A stretch of DNA of 64,000 nucleotides from Evansella vedderi (GCF_030813435.1 NZ_JAUSUG010000023.1:29780-93779), one strand, 5' to 3'; counted from the first letter of the stretch, positions 27,053-36,112 are shown. Notes: generated from the sequence alone by a model not told the origin. Program-made: numbers and translations.

Positions 27053-28546
27053 ATGAGTGATTCAGTGAAGTTTGAGACGGATATTGTTGTCATAGGTGCT
27101 GGAAATGCTGCCATGTGTGCGGCTATTGCAGCTCAGGAAAATGGGGCAGATGTTATCGTTCTTGAAAAAGCTCCAGAATCAGAGAAGGGTGGAAACACAA
27201 CGTACACCCATGGCTCTATTCGTTTTGCTTATAATGATGTAACCGATCTCCAAGAGATAATGCCGGACTTGAGCGAAGAAGAGTTGGCAATAACGGACTT
27301 TGGTTCGTATCCAGAAGAGGAGTTCTTCGATGACATGTGCCGTGTAACGAATTATCGGACGGATCCTGAACTAGCATCTGTATTAACGAGCAAGAGCTAC
27401 GAAACGATGAAGTGGCTCCATTCTCACAAGGTAAGATTTATTCCTATTTATGGACGCCAAGCATTTAAAATAGATGGAAAGTTTAAGTTTTGGGGTGGCA
27501 TGATCGTTGAATCGGCTGGGGGCGGCCCCGGTTTAGTGGAATCCTTGCATAAAGAGGCCAAGCGCTTAGGTGCCCAAGTGCTATTTAATGCGATGGCAAC
27601 GGAGCTTATTCATGATGACGATGGCGTTCATGGAGTGATGTTTAAACATCATGGGAAAACAAAAGCGATTCATGCTAAGTCGGTGATCATGGCCTCTGGA
27701 GGATTTCATGCAAACCAAGAGATGCGAACACGTTATTTAGGTCCAAAATGGGATCTTGCCCATGCGCGTGGAAGTCGTTACAACACAGGAGAAGGTATTC
27801 AAATGGCATTAAATATTGGGGCATCACCTTACGGAAATTGGTCAGGTGCACATGCTGTTGGAGGAGACCGCTACTTACCAGATTATACGGAAGGGTTTCA
27901 AAAACTAAGTTATCCCTTTGGAATTATGGTGAATGCAGAAGGGAGGCGCTTTGTGGACGAAGGAGCAGATTTTCGTAACTATACGTACGCCAAATACGGG
28001 AAGCTAATTCTAGAACAGCCGGGTCAATTTGCATGGCAGATTTTTGATAAAAAGGTTTCTCATTTACTACGAGATGAATATAAAATCAAGCAGGTTACCA
28101 AGGTGAAGGCAAATACATTAGAGGAGTTGGCAGAAAAACTTGACGGTGTGGATGCGGAATCATTTTTACGAGAAATCCATGAATATAATGCTTCTATTCG
28201 TGACGATATTCCCTTTAATCCAAATATTAAGGATGGTCGTAGAACGGAAGGACTGGGTGTACGAAAGTCTAATTGGGCAAATCGTATTGATGAAGGCCCA
28301 TTTGAAGCCTATGCCGTCACCTGTGGTATTACCTTTACATTTGGAGGATTGAGAATTAATACAGAGTCGGAAGTGCAAGATATCCTTTCCCAATCTATCC
28401 CAGGTTTATATGCAGCAGGAGAGCTCGTTGGAGGGCTTTTCTATTTTAATTATCCAGGGGGAACAGGATTAATGGCTGGGTCGGTCTTTGGCAAAATTGC
28501 AGGTGAAAATGCTGCTAAACTTGTGAAGAGAGCAAAAGTAAGATAA
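27053..28546 (+). CDS. FAD-dependent dehydrogenase, FAD_binding_2 family (tricarballylate/fumarate-reductase-like), paralogue 1
   Basis: 497 residues. Rossmann ADP-binding start IVVIGAGNAAMCAAIAAQENG, then the family's GGNTTYTHGSIRF, PFGIMVNAEGRRFVDEG, LYAAGELVGG and the FAD-closing PGGTGLMAGSVFGKIAGENAA. Members include TcuA, flavocytochrome fumarate reductases and 3-ketosteroid dehydrogenases; they reduce or desaturate the bond next to a carbonyl. No signal peptide or haem domain, so the partner is probably ETF (two pairs at 37101 and 41435). Resembles the protein at 39152 more than the one at 34669. Confidence 0.83.
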   Translation: MSDSVKFETDIVVIGAGNAAMCAAIAAQENGADVIVLEKAPESEKGGNTTYTHGSIRFAYNDVTDLQEIMPDLSEEELAITDFGSYPEEEFFDDMCRVTNYRTDPELASVLTSKSYETMKWLHSHKVRFIPIYGRQAFKIDGKFKFWGGMIVESAGGGPGLVESLHKEAKRLGAQVLFNAMATELIHDDDGVHGVMFKHHGKTKAIHAKSVIMASGGFHANQEMRTRYLGPKWDLAHARGSRYNTGEGIQMALNIGASPYGNWSGAHAVGGDRYLPDYTEGFQKLSYPFGIMVNAEGRRFVDEGADFRNYTYAKYGKLILEQPGQFAWQIFDKKVSHLLRDEYKIKQVTKVKANTLEELAEKLDGVDAESFLREIHEYNASIRDDIPFNPNIKDGRRTEGLGVRKSNWANRIDEGPFEAYAVTCGITFTFGGLRINTESEVQDILSQSIPGLYAAGELVGGLFYFNYPGGTGLMAGSVFGKIAGENAAKLVKRAKVR

Positions 28547-28567
28547 TGGATTCATTTGCATGAAAAA

Positions 28568-28612
28568 CTAATAAAGATTATTGAATAGACGAAGAAAATC
28601 CAATTATTTTTC
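28568..28612 (+). promoter_or_regulatory. Conserved upstream module, copy 4 (before monooxygenase 2)
   Basis: CTAATAAAGATTATTGAA at 28568-28585 and CCAATTATTTTTC at 28600-28612; the second half-site is 32 bases from the first, as in copy 2, and the T-block starts at offset 39. It lies 127 bases before the start codon. Confidence 0.65.
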
Positions 28613-28694
28613 CCCTTTCATTTATATTCTTAATTTTCTAATATTTAGAAAAGGGATATTTAATGTATTGTCTATTAGAAGGAGAGGTTGTTTT

Positions 28695-29888
28695 ATGACA
28701 AAAGTAATGGAGATAGATGTATTGCTCCAAAGGGCAAGGGAAATGGTCCCAGGTTTGCGAGAGAGAGCAAAAGAAACAGAAGAAATGCGTCGTATACCAG
28801 AGTCCACTATGAAGGAGTTAAAAGAGGCAGGACTATTTAAGATGCTTCGGCCAAAAAAATATGGCGGTTTTGAAGCAGATATGAAAACGTATTCAGATGT
28901 GGTTGTTGAAATATCAAAGGGATGTGGATCAACAGGCTGGATTGTAGCCCTATGTGCCATACGTGAACTTATGGTTGCTCAATCTTTCTCTGAAAAAACC
29001 CATTTAGAGATTTTTGGTCAAAATGAGGAAGATGTGTTGTTTGCGGGAGTCTATGAGCCAAGAAAATGTTTGGCACGTAAAGTAGATGGTGGCTATATCG
29101 TTGAAGAAGGATTTTGGATGTTTTGCTCAGGGTCGTTACATGCAACATGGGGTTACTTTGGCTTACCAATTACAGACGAAAATGGGAAGCTAGTGGATCA
29201 AATTCTGCTAACCCTTCCATTTAATGAAATGGAAATTATGGATGATTGGTACACAATGGGCCTCAGGGGGACAGGAAGCAACAGTGTAAAAATGAATAAT
29301 GTGTTTATTCCAGATCACCGTGCTACATCGTTTGTGGAAGCGTTAGAAGGGAGTTTTCAATCAAAGCATTTAAGGAGTATTCCATTATATAATACCGCAC
29401 TTTTTCCAGCATTAATTTTATCATTAGGGTTACCAGGGTTAGGGTTAGTGAAGCATGCCCTAGAATTTTTCCAAGAAGTACTTCCAAACCGGAAGGCTGT
29501 GCATATGGGGGTTGACTATATAAAGGATGCAGCAAGTACCCATGCCATCGTTGCAGATGCTTCCCTCAAAATTGATTCTGCTTCCATGCACTTTTACCGC
29601 GTTGCTGACGAACTAGACAAATGGGCGGAAAGTGGGAAATACATGGACCGCCATGAAAGGGTAAAGGCTTTAGCAGACATTGGCTATGCTAACCAACTGT
29701 TGAAGGAAGCACTTGATTTATTGTTGCTTGGCAGCGGTTCAGGGTATGTATATGAAGGACACCCTCTTCAACGAATTTTCCGTGATTTTATGACGTTGTA
29801 TTCCCACAGATCCCTTTCTCCAACGGTGACAAAAGAGAATTATGGAAGGGTTTTGTCTGGTTTAGAATCGAATGCAATCAGATATTGA
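28695..29888 (+). CDS. Flavin-dependent monooxygenase, HsaA-like, paralogue 2
   Basis: 397 residues, similar throughout to 7254 and 30172. The N-terminal ETEEMRRIPESTMKELKEAG, the central MDDWYTMGLRGTGSNSVK and the C-terminal DLLLLGSGSGYVYEGHPLQRIFRD correspond to the family pattern. ATG 28695 is chosen because GGAGAGG lies 7 bases upstream; in-frame codons back to 28581 overlap the regulatory module. It is a single-gene unit with its own module and terminator, using reductase supplied from elsewhere (for example 9566). Confidence 0.85.
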   Translation: MTKVMEIDVLLQRAREMVPGLRERAKETEEMRRIPESTMKELKEAGLFKMLRPKKYGGFEADMKTYSDVVVEISKGCGSTGWIVALCAIRELMVAQSFSEKTHLEIFGQNEEDVLFAGVYEPRKCLARKVDGGYIVEEGFWMFCSGSLHATWGYFGLPITDENGKLVDQILLTLPFNEMEIMDDWYTMGLRGTGSNSVKMNNVFIPDHRATSFVEALEGSFQSKHLRSIPLYNTALFPALILSLGLPGLGLVKHALEFFQEVLPNRKAVHMGVDYIKDAASTHAIVADASLKIDSASMHFYRVADELDKWAESGKYMDRHERVKALADIGYANQLLKEALDLLLLGSGSGYVYEGHPLQRIFRDFMTLYSHRSLSPTVTKENYGRVLSGLESNAIRY

Positions 29889-29908
29889 GAATAGGTTTGA
29901 TTTCTTCC

Positions 29909-29952
29909 GGGGGGTGTCATGAAACATTTTTGACACACCCCTATTCTATTTT
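29909..29952 (+). terminator. Terminator after monooxygenase 2
   Basis: GGGGTGTCA (29911-29919) pairs with TGACACACCCC (29931-29941) with a two-base bulge, followed by TATTCTATTTT. Confidence 0.65.
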
Positions 29953-30003
29953 CATAGATTTCTATTCAACTTTAAAAAAAATCCACCTTTATTCCTTATA
30001 AAA

Positions 30004-30048
30004 CCAATAAAAAATAGCGGAACGAACGTGAAACTTCACATGTTTTTA
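30004..30048 (+). promoter_or_regulatory. Conserved upstream module, copy 5 (before monooxygenase 3 operon)
   Basis: CCAATAAAAAATAGCGGAA at 30004-30022 and TTCACATGTTTTTAC with the T-block at 30043, offset 39. Downstream TCTAGAAA and AATTTTCTAAAATTT match copy 6 almost base for base. It lies 168 bases before the start at 30172. Confidence 0.68.
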
Positions 30049-30171
30049 CTCTAGAAACGATAGATGGAATTTTCTAAAATTTATGTAAGAGTTTTAGGGC
30101 ATGAAAGATTTCCAACTAGAATGACAACATCTATTAGTTAGGAAACTTTTATGAATAGAGGGGGAGGATTC

Positions 30172-31368
30172 ATGTTTACTACTACAGTTGAAAAAAATAC
30201 TAATCTTGTACAAAAGGCACGCTCCTTTGTACCAAGATTGCGGGGACGAACCAAGGAAACAGAGGCCATACGAAAAATTCCTGATTCCACAATCAAAGAA
30301 TTAAAAGATACAGGCTTATTCCACATTTTACGCTCGCAGAGGTTCGGTGGGTTTGAATCAAATATGAGAACATACACAGAATGTGTAACGGAGATTTCTC
30401 GGGGCTGTGGATCAACTGGATGGGTTTATGCTCTTTGTTGTATTCGGGAATTAATGATTTCGGAATCATTTTCAGAGAAAACACATGAAGAAATTTATGG
30501 ATCAGGTGAAGAGGTTATTTTTGCTGGGGTATTTGAACCTAGAAAAATCAATGTTCGCCGGGTTGAAGGCGGTTACATGATTGAAGATGGGTTTTGGCCC
30601 TTTTGTTCAGGCTCTCTTCATGCAACATGGGGATACTTTGGAATGCCCATAGTAGACGAAGAGGGAAAAGTAGTGGATCAAGGATTAATTACAGTTCCTA
30701 TGTGTCAAGTGGAAATCGCAGATGATTGGCATGTCGTTGGTCTCCGTGGAACTGGTAGTAACAGTATTTATATGAAGGATGTGTTTGTACCAGATCACCG
30801 TGTAGTATCCTTTACGGAAGCTATTCGTGGAAAGTTTCAATCCAAACATTTAAGGGATATTGCCCTCTATAATACGGCTTTATTCCCTGCACTGGCAATG
30901 TCATTAGGTGTACCAGCATTAGGGATGGCGAAAGCTGCATTAGAATTATTCACTGAAAAACTACCTTACCGGAAAGCAGCCAATTTAGGAGTGGAAAACT
31001 TAATGGATGCTACTGTTACTCACCACCAGTTAGCAGATGTATCACTTAAAGTGGAAACAGCTGCGATGCACTTTTACCAGGTTGCTGACAACTTAGATGC
31101 TTGGGCAGCAAGTGGAAAATATATGGACAAATCGGAAAGGGTAAAGTCATTAGCGAACATCGGATATGCAGTGCAGCAGTGTAAAGAAGCCATCGATATT
31201 ATCATCCTTGCTAGTGGATCAGCAATTGTCGCGGATGGGAATCCAATTCAGCAAATTTCACGAGATTTTTCAGCATTATATACACACCGAACTATTTCGC
31301 CAGTAACTTCGAAAGAAAATTACGGTCGAACCCTTTGCGGATTACATTCAAATACGAAAAATATTTAA
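30172..31368 (+). CDS. Flavin-dependent monooxygenase, HsaA-like, paralogue 3
   Basis: 398 residues, most like the paralogue at 28695 (shared IRELMISESFSEKTHEEIYG and SGSLHATWGYFGMP-type blocks) and more distant from 7254. The central ADDWHVVGLRGTGSNSIYMK is intact. ATG 30172 has AGGGGGAGG upstream; an in-frame ATG at 30151 overlaps that site. First gene of a probable seven-gene operon ending near 36973 and directly followed by its own extradiol dioxygenase. Confidence 0.85.
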   Translation: MFTTTVEKNTNLVQKARSFVPRLRGRTKETEAIRKIPDSTIKELKDTGLFHILRSQRFGGFESNMRTYTECVTEISRGCGSTGWVYALCCIRELMISESFSEKTHEEIYGSGEEVIFAGVFEPRKINVRRVEGGYMIEDGFWPFCSGSLHATWGYFGMPIVDEEGKVVDQGLITVPMCQVEIADDWHVVGLRGTGSNSIYMKDVFVPDHRVVSFTEAIRGKFQSKHLRDIALYNTALFPALAMSLGVPALGMAKAALELFTEKLPYRKAANLGVENLMDATVTHHQLADVSLKVETAAMHFYQVADNLDAWAASGKYMDKSERVKSLANIGYAVQQCKEAIDIIILASGSAIVADGNPIQQISRDFSALYTHRTISPVTSKENYGRTLCGLHSNTKNI

Positions 31369-31393
31369 CAATATACGAGTTGGAGGAAGGAAA

Positions 31394-32350
31394 ATGAGAT
31401 TGCCTGAAATTGCAAAGTTAGGACATGTAGCCCTTGTAACCCCTGATTTAGAAAAATCTCTCTGGTTTTTCCGCGATGTCATCGGTTTAGAGATAACAGA
31501 GCAAGTGGGGGATACGGTTTATTTACGGGCATGGGGAGATTTCGAGCATCACAGTTTATCATTAACTGCCGGGGGAACTGGATACGTAGATCACATAGGA
31601 TGGAGAACGAAGCAACCAGAGGACGTGGAAGGATTTGCTGAACTAATTGAAAAAACTGGAACAAATGTAGAGTGGGTAGAAGCTGGAACAGAGGCAGGGC
31701 AAGGAAGAGCAATTCGTTTTAAGTTGCCGAGTCAGCATACATTTGAAATTTACTACGATGTGGAAAAGCCAGAAGTGGAGGAGAAACGTCGATCCCTTTT
31801 AAAAAATCAATCATATAAATCATGGAACCGCGGTGTTTCTCCGAGAAGGTTTGACCATGTTAACATCCATACATCAACGGATGCATCGTTAACTTATAAA
31901 TTTTTAGAAGAACAGCTAGGGTTTAAAATGCGAGAGTTTCTTCGTGATGATGATCATAATACGCTAGCTGGCTGGATGAGTGTCACACCTTTAGTACACG
32001 ATGTGGCAGTATTAGCAAAGCCGCAAGCGCCTACTCCTGCAAGATTGCACCATATTTCATATTGGTCGGATAATATGCAAGACATTTTGCGAGCGGCGGA
32101 TATTCTATGTGAGAATAATATCGATTTTATCGGACCAGGGAAACATGGGATTTCCCAGGCAATGTATTTATATGTGATGGATCCAGGGAGTGGATGTCGC
32201 GTGGAACTATTCAGTGGGGGATATTTAATCTTTGAACCAGATTGGGAGCCAATCGAGTGGACGATGGCGGAAAGATCCCTTGGAAATACGTATTGGGGAG
32301 ATTCTGTTCAAGATAAACCGGAAAATAACATTACGATAGAAGCGAAGTAA
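31394..32350 (+). CDS. Extradiol dioxygenase, type I two-domain VOC, paralogue 3
   Basis: 318 residues. His155 (RRFDHVN), the HHISYW histidine and Glu in RVELFSGG are conserved. Closest to paralogue 2 at 25989 (VTPDLEKSLWFFRDVIGLEI is shared). Twenty-five bases after monooxygenase 3, giving a hydroxylation plus ring-cleavage pair. No C-C hydrolase lies in this operon, so its product must use a hydrolase from 5677 or 25129 or another route. Confidence 0.9.
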   Translation: MRLPEIAKLGHVALVTPDLEKSLWFFRDVIGLEITEQVGDTVYLRAWGDFEHHSLSLTAGGTGYVDHIGWRTKQPEDVEGFAELIEKTGTNVEWVEAGTEAGQGRAIRFKLPSQHTFEIYYDVEKPEVEEKRRSLLKNQSYKSWNRGVSPRRFDHVNIHTSTDASLTYKFLEEQLGFKMREFLRDDDHNTLAGWMSVTPLVHDVAVLAKPQAPTPARLHHISYWSDNMQDILRAADILCENNIDFIGPGKHGISQAMYLYVMDPGSGCRVELFSGGYLIFEPDWEPIEWTMAERSLGNTYWGDSVQDKPENNITIEAK

Positions 32351-32408
32351 TTCATTATTATTAATGATTATGTTTAAGGAACAAAAATAATTTTGAGGGG
32401 GGAGTTGT

Positions 32409-33269
32409 ATGAGAACAATATATTTAAACCCCGAGAATTTAGCTGAGTGGCAAAAAGCAGCCAAGCCAACCGTTATGGCTTTAGGGTTTTTTGATGGTCT
32501 TCATAAAGGTCATCAAAAAGTGATTGAAACGGCGAAGAAAATCGGATTGAAAAAAGGTCTATCTGTATCTGTGATGAGCTTCTTTCCTCATCCGAAAACA
32601 GTGTTATCAAAGGGGAAAAAACAATTTAACTACTTAATGCCACTCTCTATGAAGGAGAAAGTATTACAGACACTTGGGGTAGATACATTCTATATCGTTG
32701 AATTTGATAGAGAGTTCTCCTCTCTTTCCCCAAAACAATTTGTTCATAAATATCTTATCAACCTTGGTGTGGTTCATGCAGTGGCTGGGTTTGATTATAC
32801 CTATGGATTCAAAGGTGAAGGGAATATGGATCGGATCCGGAATGATTCTGGAAATGCTCTTGAAGTATCAAAAGTAGCAAAAGTAGAGTGCAAAGGGGAA
32901 AAAATAAGTTCCACATGTATACGAGAAAAACTACTAACTGGAAATATAAACGATCTTCCCAGTTTTCTTGGAAGGTTGTACGAAGTGGAATGTTGTTATG
33001 ATGGTAAATCCCTTCATCTAAAGCCTTATTACACTCTACCTGCTTCCGGGAGATATATAGTGACTTTCCATACTCGTTTTCTTTCTAAAGAAGGAGAAGT
33101 GATTGTTTCGGAAAAGGGTGACATTATAACCCAAAGTGATTTCTCCACATTTCTGCGACCTCAACAGAATGTGACGATTACTTGGCTAAAGCGAAGTGGA
33201 GAGATAAAGGATTATCCATTATATAAAAATGAATGGAAGTATTCTGAGGTACATTACTCATCTTTATAG
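32409..33269 (+). CDS. FAD synthase (RibF N-terminal domain) with a non-kinase C-terminal region
   Basis: 286 residues. Residues 1-185 form an FMN adenylyltransferase domain: FFDGLHKGHQ (HxGH-like motif), SFFPHPKTV, the GFDYTYGFKGEGN loop and GEKISSTCIREKL. The remaining 100 residues occupy the place of riboflavin kinase but lack the GFPTANL kinase motif, so the protein probably makes FAD from FMN only. Lying inside the catabolic operon, it likely boosts FAD supply for the many flavoproteins encoded nearby (inference). It is not the housekeeping ribCF type. A shorter relative is at 62195. Confidence 0.8.
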   Translation: MRTIYLNPENLAEWQKAAKPTVMALGFFDGLHKGHQKVIETAKKIGLKKGLSVSVMSFFPHPKTVLSKGKKQFNYLMPLSMKEKVLQTLGVDTFYIVEFDREFSSLSPKQFVHKYLINLGVVHAVAGFDYTYGFKGEGNMDRIRNDSGNALEVSKVAKVECKGEKISSTCIREKLLTGNINDLPSFLGRLYEVECCYDGKSLHLKPYYTLPASGRYIVTFHTRFLSKEGEVIVSEKGDIITQSDFSTFLRPQQNVTITWLKRSGEIKDYPLYKNEWKYSEVHYSSL

Positions 33270-33317
33270 TTAGAAAAAGATAAATGAAATAATAAGTAGA
33301 AAAGGTGATTAGTAGGT

Positions 33318-34208
33318 ATGACTAATTCAACGAAAACGGAAAAATTTCAATATTTATTGCAACAACCATCGTCATTTATTTTACCAGGAGCTTATGATTC
33401 TATGTCCGCTAGATTAATAGAAGAAATGGGATTCAGCGCCATTTATGCAACAGGTGCCGGAATATCCAATGCCCAACTAGGTTGGGCTGATGTAGGATTA
33501 ACCTCGTTAAAAGAAATAGTAGATATTGTTGGAAGAATGACGGATGTAACGACCGTCCCTATTGTTGTAGATGCGGATACTGGTTTTGGCAATGCCATAA
33601 ATGTCATACGTACTGTCCGTGAATTTGAAAGAGCCGGAGTGGCCGCGATACAAATGGAAGACCAAGTATCTCCAAAGAAGTGCGGACATTTCAATGGAAA
33701 AGATGTGATTTCAAAAGACGAAATGGTCAACAAAATAAAAGCAGCTGTGGATACGAGACGAGATGAAAATTTAGCAATTATCGCACGAACGGATGCATTA
33801 GCGGTGAATGGAATAGGAGATGCGCTCGAACGGGCTCATGCCTATGTAGAAGCAGGAGCGGATGTACTCTTTGTGGAAGCGCCAACGACTTTGGAACAGC
33901 TAGAACAAATAACCACGTCACTAAAAGGTATCCCGCAGATTATTAATTTAGTGGAAGGCGGGAAAACCCCTTTATTGTCATTAGACGAAGCAGAAAAGCT
34001 AGGATTTAAAATCATGCTTTGTGCAAATACTGTTCTTCGATCTGCGATTAAGGGGATTACCAATTCGCTGAATGTATTAAAGGAGGAAGGTTCACAAAAA
34101 AATCTTTCCGACTTGATTTGTACGTGGGAAGAAAGGCAGTCACTCTTTAAACTCCATCAAGTAAAAGAATGGGAAAAAGAGTATCTATATAATTTAAATC
34201 AAAAATAG
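33318..34208 (+). CDS. Isocitrate lyase/PEP mutase family lyase
   Basis: 296 residues, TIM-barrel of the methylisocitrate lyase/oxaloacetase/PEP mutase family. Mg-binding Asp85 and Asp87 (PIVVDADTGFG), the KKCGH loop (120-124) carrying the catalytic cysteine, and ARTDAL are present. The family cleaves or forms C-C bonds in 2,3-substituted dicarboxylates. With the MmgE/PrpD protein at 23605 it resembles a methylcitrate-cycle pair, so it may cleave a branched dicarboxylate from the side chain (inference). Confidence 0.85.
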   Translation: MTNSTKTEKFQYLLQQPSSFILPGAYDSMSARLIEEMGFSAIYATGAGISNAQLGWADVGLTSLKEIVDIVGRMTDVTTVPIVVDADTGFGNAINVIRTVREFERAGVAAIQMEDQVSPKKCGHFNGKDVISKDEMVNKIKAAVDTRRDENLAIIARTDALAVNGIGDALERAHAYVEAGADVLFVEAPTTLEQLEQITTSLKGIPQIINLVEGGKTPLLSLDEAEKLGFKIMLCANTVLRSAIKGITNSLNVLKEEGSQKNLSDLICTWEERQSLFKLHQVKEWEKEYLYNLNQK

Positions 34209-34225
34209 TAAAGGTGGTAATAAGA

Positions 34226-34654
34226 ATGGAAAAGTTTGTAGAATCAAAAAATATCAGTTTAGAACTGGCGAACAAAATGTTAGAGGCAGCAAGGGCAAAA
34301 GGAGAAGAGTTAGGAATGCCATTTAGTATTGCTATTGTAGATAAACCAGGTAATTTAAAGGCATTTCAAGCGATGGATGGTGCACCAGTATTAAGTTTAG
34401 ATATTGCTCAAAATAAAGCGTTTTCTGCAGCAGCCTATAATCGAGCAACACACGAATGGTATGACAGGTTAAAAGACGATCCACCACTTCTTCATGGACT
34501 TGTTCACACTCCAAGGCTCGTTATTTTTGGGGGAGGGTATCCCATTAAAGTGGATGGAGAGCTTGTTGGAGGAATTGGTGTCAGTGGTGGTCACTACACA
34601 CATGATATGCAAGTATGTGAAGCGGGTCTTAAAGTATTAGAAAACCTAGACTAA
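34226..34654 (+). CDS. HbpS/GlcG family protein
   Basis: 142 residues of the GlcG/HbpS/PduO-C fold: LELANKMLEAARAKGEELG, then FSIAIVDKPGNLKAF, MDGAPVLS, the conserved AYNRATHEW region and GGIGVSGG near the end. Members bind haem or cobalamin or act as small oligomeric accessory proteins; some relatives act in catabolic operons without a known reaction. ATG 34226 has AAGGTGG 8 bases upstream; the in-frame GTG at 34214 is part of that site. Fifteen bases before the next dehydrogenase, so it may assist that flavoprotein. Confidence 0.82.
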   Translation: MEKFVESKNISLELANKMLEAARAKGEELGMPFSIAIVDKPGNLKAFQAMDGAPVLSLDIAQNKAFSAAAYNRATHEWYDRLKDDPPLLHGLVHTPRLVIFGGGYPIKVDGELVGGIGVSGGHYTHDMQVCEAGLKVLENLD

Positions 34655-34668
34655 GGAAGTGGGTATGA

Positions 34669-36048
34669 ATGGAATCCTATGATTTGATTATTTTAGGTGG
34701 GGGCTTAGCTGGTATGTGTGCTGCTGTTGAAGCAGCAGCACATGGAGCCAGCGTCCTGCTCCTTGAGAAACAAGATGAATTAGGGGGAAGTACCGTTCTC
34801 AGTTCCGGATATATGGCCTTTGCTGGTACAGATATGCAAGCAAAGGAAGGGATTAGTGACTCCACTCAGTCACTTATAGAAGACATGTTGGAAGTGGGGG
34901 GGGGAGTAAATGATCCGTCCCTTATCGATATGTACGGTGAACATCAATTGGAAACGTACCATTGGCTCATGGAACATGGGGTAGAATTCAGGACACTGCA
35001 AGCGGTGAGCGGCCACAGTGTACCACGGGGGCATACGATTGATCCCCATCAAGGTATCCAGTCCCTTTATAAACGAACAAAGGAGCTTTCCCACGTCACG
35101 ATAAAATTTCAAGCACCAGCGAAAAGGTTGTTAAAAAACAACGATGGAAGAATTGATAAAGTTTTATATGAAGTTGATGGAGAAACACAGACGGCGCAAG
35201 CAATTAAAGGAGTATTAATAGCATCTGGAGGGTTTGCGAAAAGCGAGGAACTCTTAAAGCTATTTGCACCTCATCTCGACGGTGCTATCCGAATTGGTGG
35301 GGAAGGTAATCACGGTGACGGTTTAAAAATGGCCTGGGAGCATGGAGCTTGGGCTTTAGATCTCCCCTATTTAAGTGGAACATACGGGTTTCATCCATCT
35401 GCAAATAGTCGAGTAAAGTCACAAGGGTTAGCCTATTATAAGGGAGGCATTATCGTCAATCAAGAAGGGAAACGATTTGTGAATGAATCTCTCTCTTATA
35501 AATTATTAGGGAATGCTGCACTGCGGCAACCGGATGGAATCTCTTATCAAATTTGGGATAAAACAGTCATGGATCAAGCAGTAAAAGATGATCCATTATA
35601 TGATTTTGAACTGCTGAAACGTAGACGGTTGTTATATGAAGTAGATTATCTAGAAGAGCTGGCAGACTGTATTGACGTACCACTAGAAGTACTAAATGAA
35701 ACGATCAAGACGTATAACGAAGGTATTCAAACTGGAGCCGATCCAGATTTTGGACGTAAATCGTTGACGCACAACTATGGGAAACCAACACCGATTGAAA
35801 AATCCCCTTTTTATGCGTTTGAGTCAACGGTAGCCATGCTAGCAACCTATGCAGGAGTAGCAGTAGATGCCAAAGGAAGGGTGCTAAATTCCTTTGGAGA
35901 ACCTATTTCAGGCTTGTTTGCAGCCGGTGAGGTGACAGGAGGATTCCATGGTGCAGGGTATGTCACCGGATCATCTCTCGGTAAGTGTGCTATCTTTGGC
36001 CGATTAGCTGCCCTCGAAGTGTTAAAAAATGAAACAGCTGCTATTTAA
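34669..36048 (+). CDS. FAD-dependent dehydrogenase, FAD_binding_2 family, paralogue 2
   Basis: 459 residues. FAD-binding start LIILGGGLAGMCAAVEAAAHG, GGSTVLSSGYMAF, IIVNQEGKRFVNES, LFAAGEVTGGFHGAGYVTGSSLGKC. Shorter than the other two (497 and 473) and missing part of the substrate-cap segment, so its substrate is probably different. No membrane or haem region. Likely transfers electrons to ETF or reduces a double bond of an intermediate. Confidence 0.83.
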   Translation: MESYDLIILGGGLAGMCAAVEAAAHGASVLLLEKQDELGGSTVLSSGYMAFAGTDMQAKEGISDSTQSLIEDMLEVGGGVNDPSLIDMYGEHQLETYHWLMEHGVEFRTLQAVSGHSVPRGHTIDPHQGIQSLYKRTKELSHVTIKFQAPAKRLLKNNDGRIDKVLYEVDGETQTAQAIKGVLIASGGFAKSEELLKLFAPHLDGAIRIGGEGNHGDGLKMAWEHGAWALDLPYLSGTYGFHPSANSRVKSQGLAYYKGGIIVNQEGKRFVNESLSYKLLGNAALRQPDGISYQIWDKTVMDQAVKDDPLYDFELLKRRRLLYEVDYLEELADCIDVPLEVLNETIKTYNEGIQTGADPDFGRKSLTHNYGKPTPIEKSPFYAFESTVAMLATYAGVAVDAKGRVLNSFGEPISGLFAAGEVTGGFHGAGYVTGSSLGKCAIFGRLAALEVLKNETAAI

Positions 36049-36112
36049 CAAGGATAAACGAACCATCATTTAAAAAAATTTCGATAGTTTTTTTACAAGG
36101 AGGGATGCACGC

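Noticed and set aside
7254..31368. Reading the three ACAD-fold proteins as acyl-CoA dehydrogenases feeding ETF
   Set aside because: Their GLRGSGSNSV/GLRGTGSNSV central strand, pairing with extradiol dioxygenases and a flavin reductase fit the HsaA-type monooxygenases better; not fully excluded.
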